Shown here in pieces: positions 1-5,412 of a stretch of DNA of 5,413 nt (the stretch's first letter is position 1; each line of letters begins with the position of its first letter). A program made the translations under genes and the position numbers. The DNA is from Nostoc sp. CHAB 5715 (GTDB taxonomy: Bacteria; Cyanobacteriota; Cyanobacteriia; Cyanobacteriales; Nostocaceae): contig NZ_JAIVFR010000507.1 in assembly GCF_020829685.1 (NCBI RefSeq), positions 1 through 5,413 of the forward strand, given 5' to 3'. A model generated the notes under the pieces. That model did not search any database. It was given only the letters and a program-made list of their open reading frames with translations, and was not told the DNA's origin.

Positions 1-387
1 GTCAATTAGTGGTAGCCGCTTAAATTGAGTGTAGAGAAAAGTTCCCAGTGGGGAGGGAAGTCGCGGTAAGTCTTGAAAAATTGGTGATTCAACTTCCAAA
101 CCTGCTGGTGAATATTGCGAAGAACGAGTCCAAGTAGTAAAAGGATTAATTTCTAATTCATTGATTAGGGAAAAAATATTTTTGTAAGGATACCAAAAGC
201 CATGAATGCCAGCTTCAACAGATTTTCCGGCTGCTGTTTGCCAACCTGCCACCAGTCCACCGGGATAGGGGCCTGCTTCTAGAAGCGTCACATCATAGCC
301 TTGTTTTGCCAAATGGTAGGTTGCTCCTAAACCAGCCCAACCAGCACCTACAACTACCACCCGTTTTTGTTGTGACCCTTCTACCAT
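1..387 (-). CDS. FAD-dependent oxidoreductase, phytoene desaturase/amine oxidase-like (N-terminal part)
   Basis: Reading leftward from ATG at 385-387, the frame stays open for 129 codons to the window edge, so the C-terminus is missing. Residues 10-21 (VVVVGAGWAGLG) form the first beta strand and dinucleotide-binding glycine loop. Glu37, at the end of the second strand (VTLLEAG), is placed to bind the FAD ribose, and PGG at 42-44 is the usual continuation in flavin amine oxidases and carotenoid desaturases. The segment near residues 58-68 (EAGIHGFWYPYKN) resembles the substrate/flavin-proximal part of cyanobacterial desaturase-like oxidoreductases. A GGAGG ribosome site five bases before the ATG supports this start. 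Substrate cannot be assigned; carotenoid or related isoprenoid chemistry is an inference from family only. The gene is divergent from the methyltransferase at 676. No signal peptide is evident. Confidence 0.85.
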   Translation of the reverse strand, partial: MVEGSQQKRVVVVGAGWAGLGATYHLAKQGYDVTLLEAGPYPGGLVAGWQTAAGKSVEAGIHGFWYPYKNIFSLINELEINPFTTWTRSSQYSPAGLEVESPIFQDLPRLPSPLGTFLYTQFKRLPLID

Positions 388-392
388 CCCAG

Positions 393-397
393 CCTCC
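393..397 (-). promoter_or_regulatory. Shine-Dalgarno site of the oxidoreductase gene
   Basis: GGAGG on the minus strand (CCTCC on plus), five bases before the ATG at 387. It is a full match to the anti-Shine-Dalgarno core and decides the start codon of the leftward gene. Confidence 0.65.
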
Positions 398-420
398 GAT
401 TGTTGCAGTCTATTAACTAA

Positions 421-442
421 TGTATACGAACTGTATACGAAC
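421..442. repeat. Exact tandem duplication of an 11-bp unit with palindromic core
   Basis: TGTATACGAAC occurs twice head to tail (421-431 and 432-442). Each unit contains the 6-bp palindrome GTATAC. The 11-bp period is about one helical turn, so both copies face the same side of the DNA, as expected for paired protein sites. It lies 34-55 bp before the oxidoreductase start codon, where an operator or promoter element of that gene could sit. The repeat is certain; a regulatory role is inferred. Confidence 0.7.
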
Positions 443-608
443 TTGCCGTTCTCATCAGATGACGGCTTGCTATTACAACGGTTTTCGTTGGGATACAATA
501 CGTGCTTTGGTAGCATAGCTGTGCTAGCCTACGAACCATATTCCATTGAATAAAAACAGTTATAGACTTTAAAGAAAGCCTAATGTGGAGCAATTCAGTA
601 AAAATCGC

Positions 609-638
609 TTGCGGTTAATGCTGAGTTAGGAGTATAAC
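609..638 (+). promoter_or_regulatory. Candidate sigma-70-type promoter for the methyltransferase
   Basis: TTGCGG (609-614) and TATAAC (633-638) are separated by 18 bp and lie upstream of the methyltransferase start. The match to -35/-10 consensus is moderate. A weaker alternative is TTGAAT (546-551) with TAAAGA (570-575), also 18 bp apart. The assignment is from pattern alone. Confidence 0.3.
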
Positions 639-675
639 AGGAAACAGACTTAACTATTGATGAGGAATAATCATA

Positions 676-1578
676 ATGTCTCAATTAGCAAATGTAAAAT
701 CCAGTCTGAAGGACTTTGAATTACGAGATGGCATTTATTTTCCTAACGACTATGAACAATTGAATAATACTCAACATAAAAAAAGATGGGACGCAATTGG
801 TAAAACATACTATGGTTCCCAAAAAATTGAAAAAGTTGCAGATACATCGCCCATCAAACAAGATTACACTCTATTAACTGGCACACCTGGAGGTACTTGG
901 AACAAGTTCCCCTTGAATAAATCTGTTGATTCTATTTTAGAGATTGGTTGTGGTTATGGTCGCGCACCTTTACATCTATCTAAAGCGAAAAATTTGAGAT
1001 GCGAAAAATATTATGGAATTGATATTTCTGAACCTTTGTTGCGGCGGTTACTCAAGGTTAAACAAGAATACAATTTTTTTCCTGAAGCTGAATTTAACTT
1101 AATTTGCAATTCTGCTGAAATATTGCCTTTAGAAGATAATTCTATAGATTTAGTAATTTCTAACTGCGTCTTTATGCATATCCCAGATGCACAATTAATA
1201 AATTTGTTGGCTGATATATCTCGCGTACTAAAACCTGGGGGAATTTTCGTTTTTAATCATTCCTTTCACAACAAGTCTTGTCCTTCTCATATTATCCATA
1301 ATTTTATCAGAAGGCTGAATCCATTTGTGAGAAATCCAGTTTATCTCAAGCAATATACATCTGCTGAAATAAATGATATGTTAGCGACTGCTGGGATGAA
1401 GGCTAAGTGTCCCCAATACAGTGTCGAACCAACGCAAGAATATGCAATTTTGCCGGAAACCATTAAAGCAATTCCAGTGCCATTTGCTAATGCTATCAAT
1501 AGAAGCCTTAAGCCATCAGATAGTTTAAAAGAAACTTTGGCTTATGGTTTTAGCGCTTACAGTACTCAACTGGACTAA
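676..1578 (+). CDS. Class I SAM-dependent methyltransferase
   Basis: This 300-residue, probably soluble cytoplasmic enzyme should transfer a methyl group from S-adenosylmethionine. Motif I is ILEIGCGYGR at residues 87-96, the glycine-rich SAM loop. The acidic residue of the second strand is Asp116 in GIDIS. The adenine-side segment is NSAEILPLEDNSIDLV at 135-150, followed by the motif IV-like SNCVFMHIPD (152-161) and RVLKPGGIFVF (173-183), which is typical of Methyltransf_11/25-like enzymes. The first ~85 residues and the last ~100 are outside the core and probably set the acceptor, which I cannot name. The start is supported by GAGGA (662-666) nine bases upstream. It is divergent from the FAD oxidoreductase; a shared pathway is possible but not shown. 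The gene is visibly more AT-rich than modBC. No other methyltransferase-cluster genes are present. Confidence 0.85.
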   Translation: MSQLANVKSSLKDFELRDGIYFPNDYEQLNNTQHKKRWDAIGKTYYGSQKIEKVADTSPIKQDYTLLTGTPGGTWNKFPLNKSVDSILEIGCGYGRAPLHLSKAKNLRCEKYYGIDISEPLLRRLLKVKQEYNFFPEAEFNLICNSAEILPLEDNSIDLVISNCVFMHIPDAQLINLLADISRVLKPGGIFVFNHSFHNKSCPSHIIHNFIRRLNPFVRNPVYLKQYTSAEINDMLATAGMKAKCPQYSVEPTQEYAILPETIKAIPVPFANAINRSLKPSDSLKETLAYGFSAYSTQLD

Positions 1579-1620
1579 TTAAGAAAGTATTTTTTTGTCA
1601 TAACACATCTGCCTTGAAAA

Positions 1621-1654
1621 TAGGGAGTAGGGAGTAGGGAGTGGGGAGTAGGGA
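1621..1654. repeat. Heptanucleotide tandem repeat (TAGGGAG)n, G-quadruplex prone
   Basis: Nearly five consecutive units: TAGGGAG at 1621, 1628 and 1635, the variant TGGGGAG at 1642, then TAGGGA at 1649. It resembles the short tandemly repeated heptamers (STRR) known in filamentous cyanobacteria. Five G-tracts of three or more bases separated by four-base spacers satisfy the usual G-quadruplex pattern on the plus strand. It begins 43 bp after the methyltransferase stop. The same unit recurs inside modBC at 2585-2605. Confidence 0.9.
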
Positions 1655-1685
1655 CAAGAAATTTTCATTGCTCTTTGTGATAAGA

Positions 1686-1742
1686 ACCCCACCCCGCCAA
1701 AGCTACGCTTTGTCTCCCCTCTCTTTGCAAGCGGGGAGGGGT
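1686..1742. repeat. GC-rich palindromic interspersed repeat
   Basis: The outer arms ACCCCACCCCGC (1686-1697) and GCGGGGAGGGGT (1731-1742) are complementary at 11 of 12 positions. Just inside the left arm is a small perfect hairpin, CAAAGC-TAC-GCTTTG (1698-1712). The composition contrasts strongly with the AT-rich surroundings. This layout is familiar as a dispersed palindromic repeat in Nostoc-type genomes. A short plus-strand reading frame across 1641-1829 is produced by these repeats and is not counted as a gene. Confidence 0.75.
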
Positions 1743-1793
1743 GTTAGGGAGTTTTGCAAGAGGTCTAATGAACTGAATACAAAGGAACTACGG

Positions 1794-1823
1794 AAGCACA
1801 ACATTGTTGTGCTTTTATTTTTT
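1794..1823 (+). terminator. Rho-independent terminator
   Basis: AAGCACAAC (1794-1802), loop ATT, and GTTGTGCTT (1806-1814) form a perfect 9-bp stem followed by TTATTTTTT. This is a canonical plus-strand intrinsic terminator, although the stem has only moderate GC. It sits 215 bp after the methyltransferase stop and about 90 bp before modBC, so it should insulate modBC from upstream transcription. The complementary strand lacks a matching U-run, so it looks one-directional. Confidence 0.85.
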
Positions 1824-1837
1824 CAATAAATCTAAGC

Positions 1838-1877
1838 TACCAACTTTTACCAACATGTTTTAACTAAAGTTGGTAAA
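1838..1877. promoter_or_regulatory. Candidate operator: two direct plus one inverted TACCAAC half-sites upstream of modBC
   Basis: TACCAAC occurs at 1838-1844 and again at 1848-1854, ten bp apart. Its reverse complement GTTGGTA lies at 1869-1875. Two overlapping perfect inverted repeats result: TACCAACTTT with AAAGTTGGTA (10-bp arms, 18-bp spacer) and TTTACCAAC with GTTGGTAAA (9-bp arms, 14-bp spacer). The site lies 38-77 bp before the modBC ATG, a normal operator distance. It does not resemble the E. coli ModE site. The geometry is plain; the binding protein and any link to molybdate are inferred. Confidence 0.55.
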
Positions 1878-1914
1878 TTAGGGATTAGTTGAGCTAATTC
1901 TTCCCTCTGCAACT

Positions 1915-3735
1915 ATGCCATTGGATTTATCACCTCTTTGGATATCACTCAAAACTTCATTACTTGCTACATTTATCACATTCTTCTTGGGTATCGCTGC
2001 TGCCTACTGGATGCTGGGATATCGTGGCAAAGGTAAATCGTTGATTGAGAGTATCTTTATTGCGCCACTGATTTTACCACCTACGGTTGTCGGTTTCTTG
2101 TTGCTGCTATTTTTTGGCAAAAATGGCCCTGTAGGGAAACTCATGGAGACTTTTGACTTCACCATCGTCTTTACTTGGTATGGTGCTGCGATCGCAGCTA
2201 CCGTAGTTTCTTTCCCTTTAATGTATAAAACTACATTGGGAGCTTTTGAACAAATAGATGGTAATTTGCTGCGAGTAGCCAGAACCCTTGGTGCAACTGA
2301 AGCCACAATCTTTTGGCGCATCAGTTTCCCCCTAGCATTACCCGGAATTGCAGCCGCCACAATGCTCGCTTTCGCCCGTGCTTTGGGAGAATTCGGGGCG
2401 ACGTTGATGTTGGCTGGTAACATTCCAGGGCAAACGCAGACAATCCCAATGGCGATTTATTTTGCTGTGGAAGGGGGAGCAATGAATGAGGCGTGGTTTT
2501 GGGCGATCGCAATTATGGTAATTTCTCTATCTGGAATTATTGCAGTCAACTTCTGGCAAGAATTGAGGGAAAAGAGGAGGGGAGTAGGGAGTAGGGAGTG
2601 GGGAGTGGGGGGGGCAGGGGGAGCAGGGGGAGAAAATCTTTATACGTTGGACTCTAGTTTTGAATCTGGTGGATTGTTTGTCAACATTGAAAAAGTACTT
2701 CCTAGCTTTGATTTAAAAGTTGCTTTTACTACTGATGAGCAACCCTTGGGATTATTGGGGGGTTCTGGTGCAGGTAAGAGCATGATTTTGCGCTGCCTTG
2801 CGGGGATAGAAACGCCGACAAGAGGGCGCATAGTTTTAAATGGGAGAGTTCTGTTTGACTCAGAACAAGGAATTAATTTACCCAGCCGCGATCGCCGCAT
2901 TGGTTTTTTAGTGCAGAATTATGCTCTGTTTCCGCATATCAGTGTGGCGCAAAACATTGCTTTTGGCTTGCCCAAAGGACTATCGGCTGGGAGTATTAAA
3001 GTGCAGGTAGAGGAGCAACTAATAGCGATGCAGTTGCAGGGATTAGGCGATCGCTATCCGCACCAACTTTCAGGGGGCCAACAACAACGGGTAGCTTTGG
3101 CAAGAGCATTAGCAAGTCAACCGGAAGCATTACTTTTAGATGAGCCGTTTTCGGCACTTGACACCCATCTACGTAGTCAATTAGAGCAGCAAATGACAGA
3201 AACTCTTGCTGGCTATCAAGGTGTGACTCTATTTGTTACCCATAATATGGAAGAAGCTTATCGGATTTGCCCAAATCTGTTGGTATTGGAGCATGGTAGA
3301 GCCGTTCATTATGGCAGCAAACATGATATTTTCCAGCATCCAGCTACTGTGAGTGTTGCCCAACTCACCGGATGCAAAAACTTGTCCCGTGCTGTTCTTC
3401 AGTCATCACAACAGGTAGAAGCGATTGATTGGGGTTGTACTTTGCAAGTAATTGAACCTGTCAAAAGCGAATTATCCTACATCGGCATTCGCGCCCATCA
3501 GTTCATTTTTACCAACGACTTATCACAGGAAAATACCTTTCCCTGCTGGTTAGTGCGAACAAGTGAAACGCCCCATCGGATAACGTTGTTTCTCAAACTA
3601 CATTCGGCTGGCAAGAATTCTCAAGATTATCATCTGCAAGCTGAAGTCTTCAAAGAAAAATGGGCGACGATGAAAGACCAACCTTTTCCTTGGTATGTGC
3701 GTTTAGATCCTCTGCGCTTGATTTTAATGGAGTGA
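1915..3735 (+). CDS. modBC: Fused molybdate ABC transporter permease-ATPase (ModBC)
   Basis: This 606-residue inner-membrane protein should import molybdate (possibly tungstate) using ATP, supplying molybdenum cofactor and, in diazotrophs, nitrogenase. Residues 1-215 are the permease, with about five hydrophobic spans and the cytoplasmic EAA loop at 120-145 (RVARTLGATEA... then LALPGI), which docks on the ATPase. Residues 221-240 are a glycine-rich linker. The ATPase follows: Walker A GGSGAGKS (282-289), Q-loop Gln334, signature LSGGQ (385-389), Walker B ALLLDE (405-410), D-loop SALD (413-416) and H-loop His443. All catalytic motifs are intact. Residues ~485-606 fit a TOBE/Mop-like regulatory domain. 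Fused ModBC is known in Anabaena. ATG is the first possible start after an in-frame TAG at 1879, and no Shine-Dalgarno precedes it. ModA is not in the window. Sulfate or another oxyanion is the main alternative substrate. Confidence 0.88.
   Translation: MPLDLSPLWISLKTSLLATFITFFLGIAAAYWMLGYRGKGKSLIESIFIAPLILPPTVVGFLLLLFFGKNGPVGKLMETFDFTIVFTWYGAAIAATVVSFPLMYKTTLGAFEQIDGNLLRVARTLGATEATIFWRISFPLALPGIAAATMLAFARALGEFGATLMLAGNIPGQTQTIPMAIYFAVEGGAMNEAWFWAIAIMVISLSGIIAVNFWQELREKRRGVGSREWGVGGAGGAGGENLYTLDSSFESGGLFVNIEKVLPSFDLKVAFTTDEQPLGLLGGSGAGKSMILRCLAGIETPTRGRIVLNGRVLFDSEQGINLPSRDRRIGFLVQNYALFPHISVAQNIAFGLPKGLSAGSIKVQVEEQLIAMQLQGLGDRYPHQLSGGQQQRVALARALASQPEALLLDEPFSALDTHLRSQLEQQMTETLAGYQGVTLFVTHNMEEAYRICPNLLVLEHGRAVHYGSKHDIFQHPATVSVAQLTGCKNLSRAVLQSSQQVEAIDWGCTLQVIEPVKSELSYIGIRAHQFIFTNDLSQENTFPCWLVRTSETPHRITLFLKLHSAGKNSQDYHLQAEVFKEKWATMKDQPFPWYVRLDPLRLILME
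2585..2632 (+). repeat. Heptanucleotide and G-rich repeat encoding the ModB-ModC linker
   Basis: TAGGGAG at 2585 and 2592, then TGGGGAG at 2599, are followed by a G-run (2607-2614) and two 9-bp units GCAGGGGGA (2614-2622 and 2623-2631). The stretch codes in frame for Gly, Val, Ser, Arg, Trp and Ala (about residues 221-240: RRGVGSREWGVGGAGGAGGE), exactly between the last permease helix and the ATPase domain. The heptamer is the one in the noncoding tract at 1621-1654, so the linker appears to be repeat-derived. G-tracts at 2587, 2594, 2600, 2607, 2617 and 2626 satisfy a G-quadruplex pattern on the mRNA-sense strand. Confidence 0.9.
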
Positions 3736-3848
3736 ACGCAGAGATACACAAGACAGGGGGCATTGCATATTTGGGTGTTGCATAAAAAGTAAAACTAAAT
3801 GTTAATCGATGTACTATAGCTTGTGAATTGTATCGCCAGTATTTTGCT

Positions 3849-3993
3849 TCTGAAAAGTTTGAAGAACCAGATTGGGAACAGAGCGATGCCGATAGAGGGG
3901 CGTTTCCCTACGGGATAGCTCGGCTTCACGCAACCTAGCTGCCGGGGCTTTGACATCGGTGCCGGATATCGTCAGCGATCATAACTTTTCAGA
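3849..3993. repeat. 145-bp stretch bounded by an 11-bp inverted repeat, GC-rich interior
   Basis: TCTGAAAAGTT (3849-3859) and AACTTTTCAGA (3983-3993) are perfect reverse complements. Nested inside are an imperfect inverted pair (3881-3894 with 3967-3980, 11 of 14 matching) and the mini-hairpin TCCC-TAC-GGGA (3905-3915). The interior is GC-rich, with a segment (3899-3932) resembling dispersed Nostoc repeats. No target-site duplication or transposase was seen. It lies between convergent modBC and the broken minus-strand gene. It could be a small nonautonomous element or a chance pairing around a dispersed repeat. The rest of 3736-4013 has no gene I can support. Confidence 0.5.
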
Positions 3994-4229
3994 CATTCCT
4001 CTAGAAAAAATATTTACAGTTTGGCAATTATTCTTCTGACTAGTGATACTTTTGAAGTATTTATCGCTGGGAAATTCAAAGTGCCACCAATAACGTATGC
4101 CATTTTTTGTAGCTCAGGCATCGATACAACTTCTGGGGACGGTGAAAAAATGACTGAAAATTCACTATTTGAAGAACCCGGATGAACTTGGCTGGAGTAT
4201 ATCCCTTTACTAAAGCTTCCAATCTTATT

Positions 4230-4322
4230 AAATCCAAAAAGTGTAAGGTTTCCCTTGCGGTTTTGATCCCAAGATTGTTTGAACTTTTTGAAATCTGCGT
4301 TTCGGTAAAGGATTGTAACTGT
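4230..4322 (-). repeat. Module copy 2 of the unrecognised protein
   Basis: This encodes 31 residues starting TVTILYRNADF and ending KGNLTLFGF, in the C-terminal frame. It continues past the matched part into SFSKGIYSSQVHPGSSNSEF and a C-terminal tail, which copy 1 lacks. The strand-like alternation suggests a beta-sandwich unit, by inference only. Confidence 0.7.
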
Positions 4323-4336
4323 TGGATAGTTACTGA

Positions 4337-5233
4337 TCAGTAGGCTTGTGAGTTGACCAAAGTCCCCCCATCAGCTAAAGAATTCAAATTATAATTAGGC
4401 GGTAATACGAATTTAAATCCTGTAACGTCCTGTGTGCCGTTCTTATAAGCCTCAGCAATCGGATCTTCATAGTACCAGCCAATATTAGTAGCTTGCTGCC
4501 AAGCTAGTGGCTCTATCGGGACCATAGTGTATCCTGGGTATTTAATCTCGATCAAGCTATCCTTACTACTCCCCTGAACCATTTGCATATTGTCATCAAA
4601 ACTATTCTCTTGGGAAAACCGGAGTACCGAGCCAACAGAAAAGCTAGATAGACCTGCGATACTGGCGATCGCTTCTGTACTAGACTTTTCTGAAGTCTTA
4701 ATATCAACCTTAATGATTTGTTGTTTGTTGTTCAGGTCATTTTCGATAGAAGCCAAGGAGCGGGAGATGCTGTAACCCACTTGAAAAGTTTGAGAAACTG
4801 CCCCTGTGTTAGGGTTAACAGTTTGCATACCACCATTTTGCCTAGTCGGATGAGAGGTATTGTTTATCATCTGGCGGACGATCCAATTTCCCATTTGGAT
4901 CTCGGACTGGAGAAGGTTTACAGATTCCATAAGAGCTAGGTAGCTTGATAATTCCATTACAATTGGCTCTCCTGATACAGGCATTTTCGGGAGTAAATCC
5001 TTGATGTTCTGAGCATTTGCCATCTCCTTATATGTCAGTGGTAGCTTTTCTTTCTCTTGCCGACCGCTCCATTGGGAGCCAAAAACGTAGCTAATTACAT
5101 AATCTATCTTGGTCAAAACAGCTTGATCCCCTAGCCTGTTCTGAGCCTTTTTTAGATCCTCAACAGTAATCTCACCAAAAATTCTTTGGTACTCGCTAAC
5201 AATTAATTGAGCCTGAATACTTGTATGGCTCAA
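4337..5233 (-). CDS. Central intact frame of the broken gene (hypothetical protein)
   Basis: As the sequence stands, this is the longest single frame of the pseudogene: 298 codons from TTG (5231-5233) to TGA (4337-4339). The start is unlikely to be genuine, because the frame remains open upstream to 5368 with protein-like sequence (PNAYIQLISSITYTLSQAD) and no ATG. The last eight residues after Gly290 are frameshift product. Residues 1-125 look alpha-helical (for example EDLKKAQNRLGDQAV and YLALMESVNLLQSEIQ). Residues ~130-155 form a Gly/Asn/Gln-rich turn region, and ~170-245 alternate polar and hydrophobic residues as in beta hairpins. The segment 243-256 (LAWQQATNIGWYYE) is aromatic-rich. 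A HIP1 octamer lies at 4665-4672, so this is host-like DNA. No family is recognised. Confidence 0.45.
   Translation of the reverse strand: MSHTSIQAQLIVSEYQRIFGEITVEDLKKAQNRLGDQAVLTKIDYVISYVFGSQWSGRQEKEKLPLTYKEMANAQNIKDLLPKMPVSGEPIVMELSSYLALMESVNLLQSEIQMGNWIVRQMINNTSHPTRQNGGMQTVNPNTGAVSQTFQVGYSISRSLASIENDLNNKQQIIKVDIKTSEKSSTEAIASIAGLSSFSVGSVLRFSQENSFDDNMQMVQGSSKDSLIEIKYPGYTMVPIEPLAWQQATNIGWYYEDPIAEAYKNGTQDVTGFKFVLPPNYNLNSLADGGTLVNSQAY
4364..4369 (-). other. Frame break 2: G6 homopolymer
   Basis: Six G on the minus strand. Seven G would join the middle frame to the C-terminal frame and give GGDFGQLTSLLISNYPTVTI instead of GGTLVNSQAY-stop. The two frames overlap only between 4337 and 4370, so the lost base must lie there, and the run is the natural place. 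Slippage, polymerase error or sequencing error are all possible. Confidence 0.7.
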
Positions 5234-5314
5234 CGCATCATTCAGCTTAGTTTGATCAGCTTGGCTTAATGTATATGTAATGCTGGATATAAGTTGGATA
5301 TAAGCATTTGGGAA

Positions 5315-5317
5315 CCC
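5315..5317 (-). other. Frame break 1: short G-run near the right edge
   Basis: The edge frame (ending LFGLEG, then stopping at 5266-5268) and the middle frame (open from 5368) overlap in 5269-5368. Adding one G to the GGG at 5315-5317 gives a smooth LFGLEGFPNAYIQ. The exact base is less certain than for the G6 site, and an alternative is a deletion or rearrangement joint. Confidence 0.5.
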
Positions 5318-5319
5318 TC

Positions 5320-5412
5320 CAGGCCGAAGAGCTTGAGATTTCCACTGACACTCTGATTCCAGGACTGTTTAAAACTAGAGAAATTGGCGTTTTTGTACGT
5401 GATCGAGATCGT
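5320..5412 (-). repeat. Module copy 1 of the unrecognised protein
   Basis: This encodes 31 residues starting TISITYKNANF and ending SGNLKLFGL. It matches module copy 2 at 18 of 31 positions, including the shared FKQSW, GNL and LFG blocks. DNA similarity is clearly lower than protein similarity, so the duplication is old and both copies were under protein-level selection. It lies N-terminal to the middle part. Confidence 0.7.

Larger units (their letters stand above)
388..675. other. Divergent intergenic region between oxidoreductase and methyltransferase
   Basis: This 288-bp region contains no plausible reading frame and should hold both divergent promoters. It carries the tandem 11-mer at 421-442 on the oxidoreductase side and an imperfect palindrome at 512-525 (AGCATAGCTGTGCT, one mismatched pair). 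The stretch 541-600 is AT-rich. No terminator, tRNA or mobile-element end was seen. Confidence 0.6.

Noticed and set aside
1621..1742. CRISPR-like array
   Set aside because: The units are contiguous heptamers without unique spacers, and no cas genes are present.
1641..1829. 62-codon plus-strand frame
   Set aside because: It runs through the heptamer tract, the GC-rich palindrome and the terminator hairpin; its translation is what these dispersed repeats always give, and it has no ribosome site.
1887..1914. Small hairpin AGTTG/CAACT just before the modBC ATG
   Set aside because: A 5-bp stem with an 18-base loop is too weak to support as a regulatory structure.
2004..2900. Three minus-strand frames (2004-2423, 2321-2512 and 2640-2900)
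   Set aside because: They lie entirely opposite the well-supported modBC gene, overlap conserved motifs in antisense and have low-complexity translations.
3763..3784. Direct repeat TTGCATA 15 bp apart after modBC
   Set aside because: Seven-base repeats at this distance are expected by chance in AT-rich DNA, and there is no supporting context.
3786..3938. Short plus-strand frame after modBC containing ELYRQYFASEKFEEPDWEQ
   Set aside because: The start of it looks protein-like and might be a gene remnant, but it has no credible start codon, runs into the dispersed repeat and stops; the evidence is too thin for a feature.
4331..4342. 12-bp perfect palindrome TACTGATCAGTA overlapping the stop of the central frame
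   Set aside because: It lies within coding sequence of the repaired gene and has no second copy or partner site, so chance is the simplest reading.
4590..4939. Two plus-strand frames (4590-4775 and 4718-4939)
   Set aside because: They are antisense to the protein-like central frame of the broken gene and show no motif or ribosome site.
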